From positions 3,403,943 through 3,467,942 of the forward strand of contig NC_007626.1 of the NCBI RefSeq assembly GCF_000009985.1: 64,000 nucleotides of DNA, given 5' to 3'. The position numbers were made by a program, and so were the translations under genes. The DNA comes from Paramagnetospirillum magneticum AMB-1. GTDB lineage: Bacteria; Pseudomonadota; Alphaproteobacteria; Rhodospirillales; Magnetospirillaceae. Of the stretch, positions 52,880 to 62,147 are shown in pieces. The notes below the pieces were generated by a model. The model saw only the letters and a list, made by a program, of their open reading frames with translations, had not been told where the DNA came from and did not search any database. The stretch's first letter is position 1; each line of letters opens with the position of its first letter.

Positions 52880-54019
52880 CTATTCGACTTCGACGATACC
52901 ATCGGGACCGAGGCGATGCCTGCAGCCCTGATGCTTTGCTTCCACTTGCGGGTCGGCGGCGGGGTCCAGCCCCGACACCGTCACCCAGCCCTGGGCGCGG
53001 AACGCCTGGGCCCAGGCCCGGGGCGTTCCCGCCGGAACGAACAGCCGCTTGGCCGGCTTGGGGCCGGGCAGCGCCGCCAGAACGGAATCCATGAACAGAG
53101 TGGCGCCGGTGGCCGGCTCGCCGCCTCCGCCCTGATAGCGCCCGCCGCGCCCCAGTTCGGCACCCATATTGCGGGCGAACAGGGTGAAGCTGAGGCCGGT
53201 ATGATACTCGAATCCGCGATTTTCCACCGGATCGACCGTCAGGGTCAGCGACGGCAGGTCGGCACCGGCCAGTTCCACCACCCGGGCCAGACGGTCGCGC
53301 TCGGCGGCGGCGGCGGGGGGCAGGTCCAGGGCGCACAGCTCGGCCAGGGCGCGGGCGGCCGGACCGGCGGCGGCGATCAGCGCCTGCAGCAGCGGCGCGG
53401 CGGCTCCGCCCTGGGCGGCAACCGTGGCGCTGTCCTTGTGGTCGAGGGCGGCGCGCAGGCGATCGGCGGTCTCGCCATTGATCCCATAGGCGGCGAACAC
53501 CGCCGGAACCAGGGTGGGCAGGGCCAGGTCGGCGGACACCCCGGGCACGCCGAGATCATCGAGCGCCTCGGCGGTCATCACCAGGACCTCGGCATCGGCG
53601 CCGGCATCATCCGAGCCGATCAGCTCGATTCCGGCCTGGCCGAACTGCCGCTCGGGGCGCAGCTGGGTGCCCTTCACCCGCAGCACCTGACCGGCATAGG
53701 ACAGGCGCAGCGGCCGGGGCTGGGATCCCAGGCGGGTGGCGGCGATGCGGGCCACCTGCGGCGTCATGTCGGCGCGCAGGCCCATCATCTTCTGGCTCAT
53801 GGGATCCATGACCCGGAAGGTCTGGGACGAGGTCCCCCCCCCCGCGCCGTCCAGCAGGCTTTCCTCGAATTCGATCAGCGGCGGCTTGACACGATCATAG
53901 CCATGACGGGCGAACATGCTCATCAGGCTGTGGACGACGGAGGCTTCGAACTCCGCGTCTGGGGGCAGCATGTCGCGCAGGCCGGCGGGCAGCAGGGCCC
54001 GATTGGCGGACTCGGTCAT
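52880..54019 (-). CDS. hisZ: ATP phosphoribosyltransferase regulatory subunit
   Basis: 379 residues from ATG 54019. A histidyl-tRNA-synthetase-like protein (LLPAGLRDMLPPDAEFE, then LRADMTPQVARIAAT, then GRGGRYQGG). The length and the missing anticodon-binding domain point to HisZ rather than HisS. It activates the short HisG in histidine synthesis. The neighbour purA is the usual partner in Alphaproteobacteria and other groups. A run of ten G (minus strand) interrupts the Gly-rich loop at 53834-53843 without breaking the frame. Confidence 0.9.
   Translation of the reverse strand: MTESANRALLPAGLRDMLPPDAEFEASVVHSLMSMFARHGYDRVKPPLIEFEESLLDGAGGGTSSQTFRVMDPMSQKMMGLRADMTPQVARIAATRLGSQPRPLRLSYAGQVLRVKGTQLRPERQFGQAGIELIGSDDAGADAEVLVMTAEALDDLGVPGVSADLALPTLVPAVFAAYGINGETADRLRAALDHKDSATVAAQGGAAAPLLQALIAAAGPAARALAELCALDLPPAAAAERDRLARVVELAGADLPSLTLTVDPVENRGFEYHTGLSFTLFARNMGAELGRGGRYQGGGGEPATGATLFMDSVLAALPGPKPAKRLFVPAGTPRAWAQAFRAQGWVTVSGLDPAADPQVEAKHQGCRHRLGPDGIVEVE
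53834..53843 (-). repeat. Homopolymeric G10 tract in hisZ
   Basis: Ten C on the plus strand, coding for part of AGGGTSS. Slippage would give a His-negative or leaky phenotype. Confidence 0.9.
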
Positions 54020-54140
54020 CTCTTGGTGTCGCAACCCGGAACAAGGGCGGGCGTCGCAATGACGACCGCTCGGTTATCTGGCAATGCCCGATGTATCGCG
54101 TTTGGCCCCCAGGGGCAAACGGAATCCGGGGAATGGCGCT

Positions 54141-55538
54141 CTAAAAGCGCCGACGGTCACCAAGATCGTCCAGGCACTTCATCACCCCCACCGAGGCCTC
54201 GGCGGCGCGGGCGATGGCGGCCAGCGCCCCGTCCAGGTCGCCATTCTTGAAGCAGCGGGCGGCATCGATGCCGTTCCGGTGCACCTCGCGGTGGGGCGCT
54301 TCAAGGGCGGCGTAGGCCGGATGGCGCAAGATACTCTCATCCGTGAGGGTCGAGCACCACTTGCCCAGGCGGCATTTGGTGTGATCGGCCAGATCGTCGG
54401 GATTGAGCACCTCGCGCCCGACCACCATGTCGGCAAGGCGCTTGCGCCACAGCATGTGGTCGGACTTGGCCACATGCAGGGTGAAGTCGTCGATCTCCAG
54501 CGCCGCCATCTCGTTCAGGGCGGCGACGATGCCCTTGGAGGCGCCGTCCATCTCCTCGACCACGTCGTTGATGGTGGCGACATTGCGGGCCGACAGGCCG
54601 GCGATGGCGCCGACGCCCTCGGCCACCTCGGCCGAAGCGGCGCTCTGCTGGTTCAAAATGCCGGCGATCTGGGCCATCTTGACCGAGACGCCCTGGACCT
54701 GGGTGGACAGGCGGCCCATGCCGTCACTGGTGGCGCTGATGACCTCCTTGCCGTGCTCGACGGCGCCGGCGCCGTCCTGCATGGTGCGGACGATCTCGCC
54801 CATCTCGACCCGCAGGGATTCAATGCGGGCCCGGATGTCCACGGTGGCGCGCGCCGTCTGGTTGGCCAGGTTCTTCACCTCGTTGGCGACGACCGCAAAG
54901 CCCTTGCCCGCCTCGCCCGCCCGCGCCGCCTCGATGGTGGCGTTCAGGGCCAGCAGGTTGGTCTGCGACGCGATGTCCTCGATCTGATTGACGATGTCGC
55001 CGATCTGCACCGAGGCCTCGGCCAGGGAATCCACCTTGCCGGCGGCGGCCTGCACCGCCTCGGCGATGGCCTGCATGGCGCCGATGGCCTGATCGGCGGC
55101 GCCGTGGCTTTCCTGGGCGACGCTCTCGGCGGCGCCGGCATCCTCGGCGGCGGCCTTGGAGGTCCTGGCGATCTCGGCCACGCTCGACACCAGCTGTTCG
55201 GCGGCCACGGCAATGGCCTGGGCGCGACGATCCACCTCGCCCACGTCGCGCATCATGCCGGCGGCCTTGGTCACCGCCTCGTTGACGTTGACCGAAAGAC
55301 CGACGTCCAGCCTCAGATTGGCTTGCGCCTGGGATTCCAGCCGGTCGGCCAGGGCCTTGATCTTGGCGGTAACGGGGCAGGTGCCGGCGGGAACGGAGTG
55401 ATACTTGCCAGCCAGAAGCTGATCCAGGGCCGCCCCGATGGACTCGGACTGAAGCGACGACAGCGCCTGGTCATTGGCCACGTCCATGGGCCGCAGATCG
55501 GCCTTGGCAGCCGTCTTTCCACCGAAAATCCAAGCCAT
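54141..55538 (-). CDS. Soluble methyl-accepting chemotaxis protein with CZB domain
   Basis: 465 residues from ATG 55538. No membrane segments, so cytoplasmic. The signalling hairpin core is clear (IEDIASQTNLLALNATIEAA, GKGFAVVANEVKNLA). The C-terminus has a chemoreceptor zinc-binding pattern (HVAKSDHMLWRKRL, then DHTKCRLGKWC and a later HREVHRNG), which in CZB proteins binds zinc and can sense hypochlorite or zinc. It would signal through CheA/CheW elsewhere. Monocistronic here. Confidence 0.9.
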   Translation of the reverse strand: MAWIFGGKTAAKADLRPMDVANDQALSSLQSESIGAALDQLLAGKYHSVPAGTCPVTAKIKALADRLESQAQANLRLDVGLSVNVNEAVTKAAGMMRDVGEVDRRAQAIAVAAEQLVSSVAEIARTSKAAAEDAGAAESVAQESHGAADQAIGAMQAIAEAVQAAAGKVDSLAEASVQIGDIVNQIEDIASQTNLLALNATIEAARAGEAGKGFAVVANEVKNLANQTARATVDIRARIESLRVEMGEIVRTMQDGAGAVEHGKEVISATSDGMGRLSTQVQGVSVKMAQIAGILNQQSAASAEVAEGVGAIAGLSARNVATINDVVEEMDGASKGIVAALNEMAALEIDDFTLHVAKSDHMLWRKRLADMVVGREVLNPDDLADHTKCRLGKWCSTLTDESILRHPAYAALEAPHREVHRNGIDAARCFKNGDLDGALAAIARAAEASVGVMKCLDDLGDRRRF

Positions 55539-55694
55539 TACATCCCCCTGGGTGCCTACCCCTAATGTCCACACCCTATGTATAAGCCCCTAATGCAGCA
55601 GGGCGGAATATACCATTTGTATTACAGATATGTTTCAACCTACCAAATGCTGCGTGCGGCTTCGTCCAGACACGGGGAAGGGCATCAAAAAGCT

Positions 55695-55725
55695 GGGGGC
55701 CGCGGCGTCACCGCCGCGCCCCCCC
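55695..55725 (-). terminator. Terminator of serA
   Basis: A GC-rich 13-bp stem with one bulge (arms 55695-55707 and 55711-55725, TCA loop), followed on the minus strand by AGCTTTTTG. It lies 27 bases past the serA stop. Confidence 0.8.
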
Positions 55726-55751
55726 TTGCCGGTATCAGGAATGAACCGGGA

Positions 55752-57332
55752 TCAGGCGAAGGTCAGGAACTTGGCCTGCACCACCTGGGGCAGGGCCCGG
55801 ACCTTTTCCAGCAGGTCGTTGGAGACCGGCTGGTCCACCTGGGTCAGCAGGATGGCGTCGCCGCCCGCCTCGGAACGGCCGAGGTGGAAGGTGGCGATGT
55901 TGACGCCGTTGGCGCCCAGCAGGGAGCCCAGGGCGCCGATGAAGCCCGGCTTGTCCTGGTTGGTGACATAAAGCATGTTCTGGCCCAGCTCGGCCTCGAT
56001 GGAGATGCCCTTGATCTCCACCACGCGGGCCTTGTTGCCGCCGAACAAGGTGCCGGCCACCGAACGCTCGCGCTTGTCGGTGGTGACGGTCAGGCGCACC
56101 AGGGTGTGATAGTCACCCTCGGACTCGGACTTGACCTCGGAGACCTTGATGTTGCGCTCCTTGGCCACCACGGGGGCGTTGACCATGTTGACGGCCTCGT
56201 TCATGGGCTTGAGCAGCCCTTCGAGGACCATGGCGGTCAGCGGCTTGGTGTTGAGCGAGGCCACGTGGCCCAGATACTCGATCTTCACGTCCTTGATGCC
56301 GGTCTCGGTCAACTGGCCGGCGAAGCTGCCGATCTGGTTGGCCAGCGTCATGTAGGGGCGCAGCTTGGGCGCGTCCTCGGCCGACACCGACGGGATGTTC
56401 AGCGCGTTGGTGACGGCGCCGGTCAGCAGGTAATCGGCCATCTGCTCGGCCACCTGCAAGGCAACGTTTTCCTGGGCCTCGGAGGTGGAGGCGCCCAGAT
56501 GCGGAGTGCAGACCACCTTGGGATTGCCGAACAGGGCGTTTTCCTTGGCGGGTTCGGTCTTGAAGACGTCCAGCGCGGCACCGGCCACCTGGCCGGACTC
56601 CAGGGCCGCCAGCAGGTCTTCCTCGACCACCAGGCCGCCACGGGCGCAATTGATGATGCGCACGCCCTTCTTCATCTTGGCCATGGCCTTGGCGTCGATG
56701 ATGTTGCGGGTGGCGTCGGTCAAGGGCGTGTGCAGCGTGATGAAGTCGGCGCGGGGGAACAGTTCGTCCAGTTCCACCTTCTCGACGTTCAGCTCCTTGG
56801 CGCGCTCGACGGAGAGGAAGGGGTCATAGGCGATGACGCGCATGCGCAGGCCCTGAGCGCGGTCGGCGACGATGGCGCCGATATTGCCGCAGCCGACGAT
56901 GCCCAGCACCTTGCCGGTCAGCTCGACGCCCATGAAGCGGTTCTTTTCCCACTTGCCGGCGTGGGTGCTGGCATTGGCCTCGGGAATCTCGCGGGCCAGG
57001 GCGAACATCATGGCGATGGCGTGCTCGGCGGTAGTGATGGAATTGCCGAAGGGGGTGTTCATCACCACGATGCCGCGCGCCGTGGCGGCGGGCACGTCCA
57101 CGTTGTCGACGCCGATACCGGCGCGGCCGACAACCTTGAGGTTGGTGGCGGCGGCCAGGATCTCGGTGGTGACCTTGGTGTTGGAACGGATGGCCAGACC
57201 GTCATACTGGCCGATGATGGCCTTCAGCTCGTCGGGAGCGAGGCCGGTCTTCACGTCGGTTTCGATGCCGCGATCCTTGAAGATCTGAACGGCGGCGGGG
57301 CTCAACTTGTCGCTGATGAGAACCTTGGGCAT
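55752..57332 (-). CDS. serA: D-3-phosphoglycerate dehydrogenase
   Basis: 526 residues, the long form with a catalytic/NAD domain (VGRAGIGVDNVD, GIVGCGNIGAIVADRA, catalytic His in CTPHLGAST), an intervening domain (about 320-445) and a C-terminal ACT domain (MLYVTNQDKPGFIGALGSLL). First step of serine synthesis. It follows serC by 88 bases, with a strong hairpin between them. Confidence 0.97.
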   Translation of the reverse strand: MPKVLISDKLSPAAVQIFKDRGIETDVKTGLAPDELKAIIGQYDGLAIRSNTKVTTEILAAATNLKVVGRAGIGVDNVDVPAATARGIVVMNTPFGNSITTAEHAIAMMFALAREIPEANASTHAGKWEKNRFMGVELTGKVLGIVGCGNIGAIVADRAQGLRMRVIAYDPFLSVERAKELNVEKVELDELFPRADFITLHTPLTDATRNIIDAKAMAKMKKGVRIINCARGGLVVEEDLLAALESGQVAGAALDVFKTEPAKENALFGNPKVVCTPHLGASTSEAQENVALQVAEQMADYLLTGAVTNALNIPSVSAEDAPKLRPYMTLANQIGSFAGQLTETGIKDVKIEYLGHVASLNTKPLTAMVLEGLLKPMNEAVNMVNAPVVAKERNIKVSEVKSESEGDYHTLVRLTVTTDKRERSVAGTLFGGNKARVVEIKGISIEAELGQNMLYVTNQDKPGFIGALGSLLGANGVNIATFHLGRSEAGGDAILLTQVDQPVSNDLLEKVRALPQVVQAKFLTFA

Positions 57333-57371
57333 CTGGACTTCCTCGAGTGGGAAAAGGGCTCACATGGAGTT

Positions 57372-57402
57372 CGGGCGCCGCCTTTTTGAAAGGCGGCGCC
57401 CG
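57372..57402 (-). terminator. Hairpin between serC and serA
   Basis: Perfect 13-bp arms CGGGCGCCGCCTT / AAGGCGGCGCCCG with a 5-base loop. On the minus strand no T run follows, so it may be a partial terminator, attenuator or processing site that sets the serC/serA ratio. Confidence 0.6.
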
Positions 57403-57420
57403 GTTCACGGTGTTTTCGGC

Positions 57421-58599
57421 TTAGGAGACCTTGGGCTCGAACTCGGCCTTGACCTGGGCGAAGGCCCAGTCCAGCCAGGGCAGGAGCTTTTCCACGTCAC
57501 TGGTTTCCACCGTGGCGCCGCCCCAGACCCGAAGGCCGGCGGGAGCGTCGCGGTAGGCACCGATGTCGTAGGCCACCCCTTCCTTGTCGAGCAGGGTGAC
57601 GATCTTCTTGGCCGCCGCCGCCTGGTCATCGGGCGACAGCTTGGCGAAGAACGGCGCCTTGACGATCATGCAGATGGAGGTGCAGGAGCGCACCTTGGCA
57701 TCGTCGGCCAGATTGGCGGCCCAGGCGGACTTGTCCAACCAGGACTGCACCGCCTTGAGATTGGCTTCCGAGCGGGCGATCAGGGCCTTGAGGCCGCCGA
57801 TGGACTCGGCCCACTTCAGGGCGTCGATCTGGTCTTCCACGGCGATCATCGAGGGCGTGTTGATGGTCTCGCCCTTGAAGATGCCTTCGATCAGCTTGCC
57901 GCCCTTGGTCATGCGGAATATCTTGGGCAGCGGCCAGGACGGCTTGTAGGTCTCCAGCCGCTCGACGGCGCGGGGGCTGAGCACCAGCATGCCGTGAGCA
58001 CCCTCGCCGCCCAGCACCTTCTGCCAGGACCAGGTGACCACGTCCAGCTTGTCCCAGGGCATGTCCATGGCGAACACGGCCGAGGTCGCGTCGCAGATGG
58101 TCAGGCCCTTGCGGTCGGACTTGATCCAGTCGCCGTTGGGAATGCGCACGCCGCCGGTGGTGCCGTTCCAGGTGAACACCACGTCGCGGTCGCAATCGAC
58201 TTCCGCCAGATTGGGCAGGGTGCCGTAGGGCGCCTTGAACACGCGGGTGTCTTCGATCTTCAGCTGCTTGGTGATGTCGGTCACCCAGCCCTCGCCGAAG
58301 CTTTCCCAGGCCAGCGCGTCGATGCCCCGGGCGCCCAGGAGCGACCACATGGCCATCTCGACGGCGCCGGTATCGGAGGCGGGAACGATGCCGATGCGGT
58401 AATCGGCGGGAATGCCCAGCACGGAACGGGTGCGGTTGATCAGCTCTTCCAGCTTGGTCTTGCCGATCTTGGCGCGGTGCGACCGGCCGACAGGCGTGTC
58501 CTTCAGCGCGTCGACCGTCCAACCGGGTCGCTTGGCGCAGGGGCCGGAAGAGAAATTGGGATTGGCGGGCTTGGCAGCCGGCTTGGAAATTTCGCTCAT
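57421..58599 (-). CDS. serC: Phosphoserine aminotransferase
   Basis: 392 residues from ATG 58599 (MSEISKPAAKPANPNFSSGPCAKRPG). The open frame extends far upstream, but the sequence there is not conserved-looking. This is a PLP enzyme of the class V fold with the lysine in TWSWQKVLGGEGAHG. The length fits the longer alphaproteobacterial form. It converts 3-phosphohydroxypyruvate from SerA into phosphoserine. A possible structured leader precedes it. Confidence 0.95.
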   Translation of the reverse strand: MSEISKPAAKPANPNFSSGPCAKRPGWTVDALKDTPVGRSHRAKIGKTKLEELINRTRSVLGIPADYRIGIVPASDTGAVEMAMWSLLGARGIDALAWESFGEGWVTDITKQLKIEDTRVFKAPYGTLPNLAEVDCDRDVVFTWNGTTGGVRIPNGDWIKSDRKGLTICDATSAVFAMDMPWDKLDVVTWSWQKVLGGEGAHGMLVLSPRAVERLETYKPSWPLPKIFRMTKGGKLIEGIFKGETINTPSMIAVEDQIDALKWAESIGGLKALIARSEANLKAVQSWLDKSAWAANLADDAKVRSCTSICMIVKAPFFAKLSPDDQAAAAKKIVTLLDKEGVAYDIGAYRDAPAGLRVWGGATVETSDVEKLLPWLDWAFAQVKAEFEPKVS

Positions 58600-58611
58600 A
58601 AGATGTAACCC

Positions 58612-58647
58612 TCCCTCGCAGAAGGGACGCGGCCCGTTGGGGGACCG
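58612..58647 (-). promoter_or_regulatory. Candidate serC leader RNA
   Basis: On the minus strand two hairpins stand before serC: CGGTCC-CCCAAC-GGGCCG (58647-58630) and TCCCT-TCTGCG-AGGGA (58627-58612). The ribosome site GGAGGG directly adjoins the second. An alphaproteobacterial serC-motif RNA upstream of serC has been described in the literature. I recall the layout as similar but cannot confirm a match. Confidence 0.4.
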
Positions 58648-58762
58648 TGGCCCGGGCGGAGTGTATGAGGGCGCCGATGGATTCGCAACGAAGCATTTAT
58701 CCGGCGTGCATATTCCTTGCCGGTGGTGGCGGCCCCGGCAAGGCCTTGCTATCTTCGCCGCC

Positions 58763-59548
58763 ATGACCAGCCCATTCGACGCCGCCGCCGCCCTTCGCGC
58801 CATGACCTCGACCGCCCCGGCGGGCGGCACCTCGCCCGTTCGCGATGCCTCGTTCGACGCGGTCCGCGCCCTGGTAGGCGCCGCCATGGCCAAGGGGGCC
58901 GACGCCTCCATCGCGGCGGTGGGCGAAGCCCAGGCCCTGGCCGAGGGCCTGTGGGCCCAGGTCCGGGCCACTCCGGCCTTCGCATTGGGCACGCCCAAGG
59001 CCGCCTGCGGCAAAGGCTGCGGCTGGTGCTGCCACCAGCGGGTGGGCGCCACCGCCACCGAGGTGCTCTACATCGCCCAGGCCCTGCTTCGGCGGCCGGA
59101 GGGGGAAGCCCTGATCGGGCGGCTGGACGCCTGGAGCGGCGGACGGCCCTGCGTCTTCCTGGTAGACAACGCCTGTGCCATCTACGACATCCGCCCGTTC
59201 AAGTGCCGGGGCCTCTATCATACGGATGCGCGCTGGTGCATGGGCACCTATGCCAAGCTCGACGCGCCGCTGTTCGGCCCGGCTCCCTCGCCCGAGCATC
59301 AGGCGCCGCCCAAGGACGTGTTCGACGGCGCCGTGTTCGGGCTGGCCCATCCCCTGCACATGGCCGGGCGCGATTGCCCCGGCGTGGATTTCATCCCCGC
59401 CCTGAAAGCCGTCATTCATCAGCCCGACGCAGCGCGGGCCTGGTGGCGGGGCGAGACGGTGTTCCCGCCCGAGGTTCGCCTTCACGACTGGTTCCCGCCG
59501 GTCAGGGGACGCGGCAAGCCTCTCAAGGTCAAGGGCCGTGGGCGCTGA
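58763..59548 (+). CDS. YkgJ-family cysteine-cluster protein
   Basis: 261 residues from ATG 58763. The Cys cluster CGKGCGWCC followed by CVFLVDNACAIYDIRPFKCRG is typical of the family, thought to bind zinc or an iron-sulfur cluster. Function unknown. The end overlaps the histidine kinase start by 11 bases, so the two are probably coupled. Divergent from serC. Confidence 0.85.
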   Translation: MTSPFDAAAALRAMTSTAPAGGTSPVRDASFDAVRALVGAAMAKGADASIAAVGEAQALAEGLWAQVRATPAFALGTPKAACGKGCGWCCHQRVGATATEVLYIAQALLRRPEGEALIGRLDAWSGGRPCVFLVDNACAIYDIRPFKCRGLYHTDARWCMGTYAKLDAPLFGPAPSPEHQAPPKDVFDGAVFGLAHPLHMAGRDCPGVDFIPALKAVIHQPDAARAWWRGETVFPPEVRLHDWFPPVRGRGKPLKVKGRGR

Positions 59549-61343
59549 CGACGCCTCCATCGATACCAGGGTGCGGGCCGAACAGGTCCGCGTCCTGGCC
59601 CGCAACCTGCCCTTCACCGCCCTGACCGGCACCGCCATCGCCCTGTTGGCCGCCCTGGGCGCCGCCCCGGTGGCCGGCGAGATGGTCTGGTGGTGGGCGG
59701 GAGCCTTCGTGGCGGTGGCGGCGCTGCGGCTGGCCATGCTGCGGTTTTACTGGACTGTGGCCGACCGCGACCGGCGGCCGGATTTCTGGGGGCCTTACAT
59801 GGCCTTCAACCTGCTGCTGTCGGGGCTGATGTGGCTGATCTTCGGGCTGGCCGCCTTCGACGCCCATGACGCCGGCCACGCCCTGTTCATCGCCGTCATC
59901 CTGACCGGCCTGACCGCCGCCTCCCTGGCCAGCCTGTCGGCCTATTTCCCCGGTCAGATGGCCTTCGCCCTGCCGACCATCGCCGGCTTCGTGATTCCCG
60001 TCGCCCTGTCGGGGGAACGAGTGATGACCATTCTGGCGGTGATGGCCGCCGTCTTCCTGGTGGTGGTGACCCTGTCGTGCCGGGCGGCGGAGCGGGTGCT
60101 GGTCCAGTCCATCCGCCTGCGCTTCGAGAACGAGCGGCTGATCGGCGACCTGCGCCGGGCCGGCGCCGAGGCCGAAGCCGCTAACCGCGCCAAGTCCGAC
60201 TTCCTGGCGGTGATGAGCCACGAACTGCGCACCCCCATCGCCTCGATTCTCGGCTTCGTGCAACTGGCCGGCATGGCGCCCACCCTGGCCCGGGCCAGGG
60301 CGATCCTGCCCAAGGTCGGCCGGGCGGGGCGGCACCTTCTGGCCATCGTCGACGACATCCTGGACATCTCGCGCATCGAGGCGGGCAAGTACGCCCTGGA
60401 CCTCGCCCCGTTTTCCCTGGACGAGATGCTGGGCCACGTCGAGGACCTGACCCGTCCCCTGGCCGAGGAAAAGGGCGTGGAACTGTCGCTGCAGCACAGT
60501 GACGACGCCCCGGCCCTTCTGGTGGGCGACGCGTTGCGGCTGGGGCAAATTCTCATCAACCTGGTGGGCAACGCCGTCAAGTTCACCAGCCGGGGCGCGG
60601 TTCACGTCACCGTGCGCACCATGCCCATCGACGAGATCAGCCTGCTGCTGGAATGCGAAGTGGCGGATTCGGGGATCGGCATTCCCGCCGACCGGCTGGA
60701 GGCCATCTTCGAGCCCTTCACCCAGGGCGACGGCAGCACCACCCGGCGCTATGGCGGCACCGGACTGGGGCTGTCGGTCTGCCGCACTCTGGTGGAGATG
60801 ATGGGCGGCGAGATCACCGTGGAATCTCAGCCCGGCCGGGGCAGCGTGTTTCGCTTCTCCGCCCTGCTGGGCGTCGCCGGAGCCCCCCAGGCCCAGACGG
60901 AAGCGACCGAGTCCGAACCGGCCCTGTCCCCGGACTTCAAGGCCCTGGCCGGCCGTCGCGTGCTGCTGGCCGAGGACAATCCGCAACTGGCGGAGATCTA
61001 TTCAGAATTCCTCGGCATGAACGGCATTCAGGTCATTCGGGTGGAAAATGGTGCCCAGGTGGTCCCTTGCGCTCTCGACCCGGCCCGGCGCCCCGACCTG
61101 ATCCTCATGGACATGGAAATGCCCCAGATGAGCGGCCTGGACGCCACCCGGGCCATCCGCGCCCATCTCAGCCGTGACGAATTGCCCATCATCGGGCTGA
61201 CCGCCCATGCCTTCGCCTCGGCCCGCGACCTGTGCTTCGCGGCGGGCATGAACGACCAGTTGGTCAAGCCGGTGGACTTTCACCTCCTGACCCGCGCCAT
61301 CATCCGCACCCTGGGCGCCCCTCCCGCGGACGCCCACGGCTGA
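59538..61343 (+). CDS. Hybrid sensor histidine kinase with receiver domain
   Basis: 601 residues from a GTG start at 59538. Membrane region with about six helices (20-190) and no large periplasmic loop. HisKA has MSHELRTP (H228). The HATPase has NAVKFT-, DSGIGIP- and GGTGLGLSV-type boxes. The C-terminal receiver domain has the phospho-acceptor in ILMDMEMPQMSG (D525) and a closing Lys in LVKPVD. No output or Hpt domain, so a separate phosphotransfer partner is likely. Overlaps the YkgJ-type gene. Confidence 0.92.
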   Translation: MGADDASIDTRVRAEQVRVLARNLPFTALTGTAIALLAALGAAPVAGEMVWWWAGAFVAVAALRLAMLRFYWTVADRDRRPDFWGPYMAFNLLLSGLMWLIFGLAAFDAHDAGHALFIAVILTGLTAASLASLSAYFPGQMAFALPTIAGFVIPVALSGERVMTILAVMAAVFLVVVTLSCRAAERVLVQSIRLRFENERLIGDLRRAGAEAEAANRAKSDFLAVMSHELRTPIASILGFVQLAGMAPTLARARAILPKVGRAGRHLLAIVDDILDISRIEAGKYALDLAPFSLDEMLGHVEDLTRPLAEEKGVELSLQHSDDAPALLVGDALRLGQILINLVGNAVKFTSRGAVHVTVRTMPIDEISLLLECEVADSGIGIPADRLEAIFEPFTQGDGSTTRRYGGTGLGLSVCRTLVEMMGGEITVESQPGRGSVFRFSALLGVAGAPQAQTEATESEPALSPDFKALAGRRVLLAEDNPQLAEIYSEFLGMNGIQVIRVENGAQVVPCALDPARRPDLILMDMEMPQMSGLDATRAIRAHLSRDELPIIGLTAHAFASARDLCFAAGMNDQLVKPVDFHLLTRAIIRTLGAPPADAHG

Positions 61344-61358
61344 GGTGAGGGGCAGCCC

Positions 61359-62147
61359 TCAGAGTATCAATTGGCCCTGAACGAACGGCCGCGCGCGGCC
61401 GCCGATCAGCACCCGCTCTCCCCGGTTCTCCAGCCACAGCGTGCCGCCGCGCCGAGACAGCTGCCGCGCCGTCAGCATGGCCTTGTCCAGGCGCCGGGCC
61501 CAGAAGGGCGCCAGCACGCAATGAGCCGAGCCGGTCACCGGGTCCTCGTCCACGCCTTTGCGCGGGGCGAAAAAGCGCGAGACGAAATCCACGCCGCCGC
61601 CGCCCGGCGCGGTGACGATCAGCCCCCATCGGTTCAACTGCACCACCCCGGCCATGTCGGGCACCAGCGCCGACACACGGTCGGCATCGTCGAGCACGCA
61701 CAGCAGATGGTCACGGGTGGCCAGTACCTCACGCGCCGGAGCCCCCAGGATACGGTCGAGTCCCTCGGGAAACACGGCGGGACGCGGCGGGTTGGCGGGA
61801 AAATCCAGTACCAGGCGATCGCCGTCGCGGATGACGGCCAGCGGCCCGCTCCTGGAGGCGAACACGACCCGCTCTCCCGGCTCCACATGGTTCAGCACCA
61901 CCCAGGCCGAGGCCAGGGTGGCGTGGCCGCACAGATCCACCTCGATCCTGGGGGTGAACCAGCGCACCCGCCAGCCCTCCGCCTCCTTGACCAGGAAGGC
62001 GGTTTCCGACAGGGCGTTCTGACCCGCTACCGCCTGCATCCAGGCGTCGTCGGGCCATTGGGGCAGCACCACCACCGCCGCCGGATTTCCGGAGAACGGC
62101 GCGTCCTCGACAAAGGCGTCCACGTGCCAGAAGGGAAGCGCGCTCAT
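61359..62147 (-). CDS. PhzF-family isomerase
   Basis: 262 residues of the diaminopimelate-epimerase-like PhzF fold: FWHVDAFVEDAPFSGNPAAVV with the early Glu-equivalent region, LSETAFLV, RWFTPRIEVDLCGHATLASA and DPVTGSAHCVLAPFW. Substrate unknown; most genomic PhzF proteins are not in phenazine clusters. The start overlaps the thiD stop by 4 bases. Confidence 0.9.
   Translation of the reverse strand: MSALPFWHVDAFVEDAPFSGNPAAVVVLPQWPDDAWMQAVAGQNALSETAFLVKEAEGWRVRWFTPRIEVDLCGHATLASAWVVLNHVEPGERVVFASRSGPLAVIRDGDRLVLDFPANPPRPAVFPEGLDRILGAPAREVLATRDHLLCVLDDADRVSALVPDMAGVVQLNRWGLIVTAPGGGGVDFVSRFFAPRKGVDEDPVTGSAHCVLAPFWARRLDKAMLTARQLSRRGGTLWLENRGERVLIGGRARPFVQGQLIL

Noticed and set aside
55578..57389. 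Long plus-strand frame opposite serA
   Set aside because: Antisense shadow of a certain gene, with the same Gly/His/Asp-rich low-complexity character.
58600..59058. Upstream extension of serC to 59058
   Set aside because: It would overlap the YkgJ-type gene and has no conserved sequence; ATG 58599 follows a clear ribosome site.
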